From contig JALOPD010000110.1 in assembly GCA_025454075.1 (NCBI GenBank), positions 1 to 11,834 on the forward strand: a stretch of 11,834 nucleotides of DNA, read 5' to 3'. A model generated the notes under the pieces. The model had not been told where the DNA came from. It made no database searches and saw only the letters and a list, made by a program, of their open reading frames with translations. Shown piece after piece: positions 11,084 through 11,834 of this stretch (its first letter is position 1; each line of letters starts with the position of its first letter). A program made the position numbers and the translations under genes. The DNA is from Desulfobacterales bacterium (GTDB lineage: Bacteria; Desulfobacterota; Desulfobacteria; Desulfobacterales; UBA2174_A).

Positions 11084-11834
11084 ATGATCACCGCAGGAAT
11101 CGATTGCGGGGCTAAAACCACCAAGGCCGTCGTCATGCAAGACGGCAACATCATCGGGAAGGGCAAGGTGCCGACCGGGTTTGACCAGGGCAGGGCCGCT
11201 GAAGACTCGCTGGACTTGGCCGCCAAACAAGCCGGCATCGCCCCCAAGGATATTCAACGGATTTTCGGGACCGGTTCGGGGAAACAGGCGGTTAAGATTG
11301 CAAACACCTCCGTGAACGACATCAAGGCCATGGCCAGGGGCGTTTTCCACTTCTTCCCGAAAGCGCGCACGGTAGCCGATGTCGGCGCCGAGGAGGCCCG
11401 GGCGGCCCGCCTGGATGAGAAGGGCCGCCCGGTGGACTTTGCCACCAACGAGAGATGCGCGCCCGGCGCGGGCGCCTTCATCGAGGCCATGGCGCGGGCG
11501 CTCGAAGTCAGCATCGAGCAGATGGGGCCGCTCAGCCTGCAGTCCGACCGGCGGATACCCTTGAACGCGCAGTGTGCGATCTTCGCCGAATCCGAAGTGG
11601 TCGGGCTGATTCACTCCAACACGGCCAAGCCGGATATCAGCAGGGCGATTCACGATTCGATCGCCCGCCGGATCGTTTCCATGATGCGTCGGGTCGGCGT
11701 CAACGAGGATGTGGTGCTGATCGGGGGGCTGGCCATGAACCCGGGTTTCATGGCCGCCATGACCGAGCAGCTGAAGGTGAGCCGGATTCACTCGCCGCAG
11801 GAGCCCGAGTTCGGCGCTGCCGTGGGGGCAGCAG
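11084..11834 (+). CDS. BadF/BadG/BcrA/BcrD/HgdC-type ATPase, 3' end beyond the window
   Basis: These ASKHA-fold ATPases hydrolyse ATP to push low-potential electrons from an Fe-S cluster into benzoyl-CoA reductase (BcrA/BcrD) or into 2-hydroxyacyl-CoA dehydratases (HgdC-type activators). The 250 visible codons show the first phosphate motif GIDCGAKTTKAVV (5-17), a GTGSGKQ loop (62-68), DVGAEEARA (99-107), C125 in NERCAPGAG and C164 in NAQCAIFAESEV, and LIGGLAMN near 220. The two cysteines are 39 residues apart, as I recall for the HgdC pair that holds a 4Fe-4S cluster across the dimer. The GAEE motif and the IPLNAQCAIFAESEV segment look more like class I benzoyl-CoA reductase subunits than stand-alone activators. 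The ATG follows GGAGGTG. Other reductase subunits would be expected just to the right. Confidence 0.87.
   Translation, partial: MITAGIDCGAKTTKAVVMQDGNIIGKGKVPTGFDQGRAAEDSLDLAAKQAGIAPKDIQRIFGTGSGKQAVKIANTSVNDIKAMARGVFHFFPKARTVADVGAEEARAARLDEKGRPVDFATNERCAPGAGAFIEAMARALEVSIEQMGPLSLQSDRRIPLNAQCAIFAESEVVGLIHSNTAKPDISRAIHDSIARRIVSMMRRVGVNEDVVLIGGLAMNPGFMAAMTEQLKVSRIHSPQEPEFGAAVGAA

Noticed and set aside
10775..11791. Minus-strand open reading frame of 338 codons
   Set aside because: It is antisense to the AcuA-like gene and the ATPase, both of which carry clear family motifs on the plus strand.

Overview
The window is GC-rich, densely coded DNA that carries the lower part of an anaerobic benzoyl-CoA degradation pathway. 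The three enzymes that define that pathway are all present: cyclohexa-1,5-diene-1-carboxyl-CoA hydratase (Dch/BamR), 6-hydroxycyclohex-1-ene-1-carboxyl-CoA dehydrogenase (Had/BamQ) and the ring-opening 6-oxocyclohex-1-ene-1-carboxyl-CoA hydrolase (Oah/BamA). The gene content and style (bam-type genes mixed with beta-oxidation genes, an indolepyruvate:ferredoxin oxidoreductase, strong Shine-Dalgarno sites) suggest an obligate or strict anaerobe, most likely a Desulfobacterota-like sulfate reducer or syntroph. The taxon is inferred from gene content alone.

The minus strand (9522 down to 1) reads as one long co-oriented block: bamA, an FabG-like SDR, an SCP-x-type thiolase, its DUF35 zinc-ribbon/OB-fold partner, dch, a 3-hydroxyacyl-CoA dehydrogenase/enoyl-CoA hydratase fusion, a 73-residue CxxC protein, had, and iorA running off the left edge. 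The plus strand (9784 to 11834) carries two GNAT acetyltransferases, the second closely resembling Bacillus AcuA, then a BadF/BadG/BcrA/BcrD/HgdC-type ATPase cut by the right edge. A 261-bp AT-rich intergenic region separates the two arms. It holds overlapping divergent promoter-like elements and a pair of TAGCTA half-sites.

Metabolic reading: Dch hydrates the dienoyl-CoA made by benzoyl-CoA reductase, Had oxidises the alcohol, and BamA opens the ring to 3-hydroxypimeloyl-CoA. The HAD-ECH fusion or the SDR can oxidise that product, and the thiolase/DUF35 pair can cleave it towards glutaryl-CoA and acetyl-CoA. IorA (with an unseen IorB) could supply reduced ferredoxin or feed arylpyruvates in as aryl-acetyl-CoA. 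The BcrA/D-type ATPase points to an ATP-driven (class I-like) reductase or related 2-hydroxyacyl-CoA dehydratase outside the window. The AcuA-like GNAT suggests control of an acyl-CoA ligase by lysine acylation.

Unusual points: iorA has a frameshift with an apparent loss of about 30 codons; three operon junctions carry different short-repeat structures that overlap or abut the upstream stop codon (an array of 7-bp units, a 38-bp near-perfect palindrome, and two opposed arrays of 8-bp units); and the AcuA-like regulator lies in an aromatic-degradation locus. No tRNA, rRNA, CRISPR array, insertion sequence or transposase was seen.
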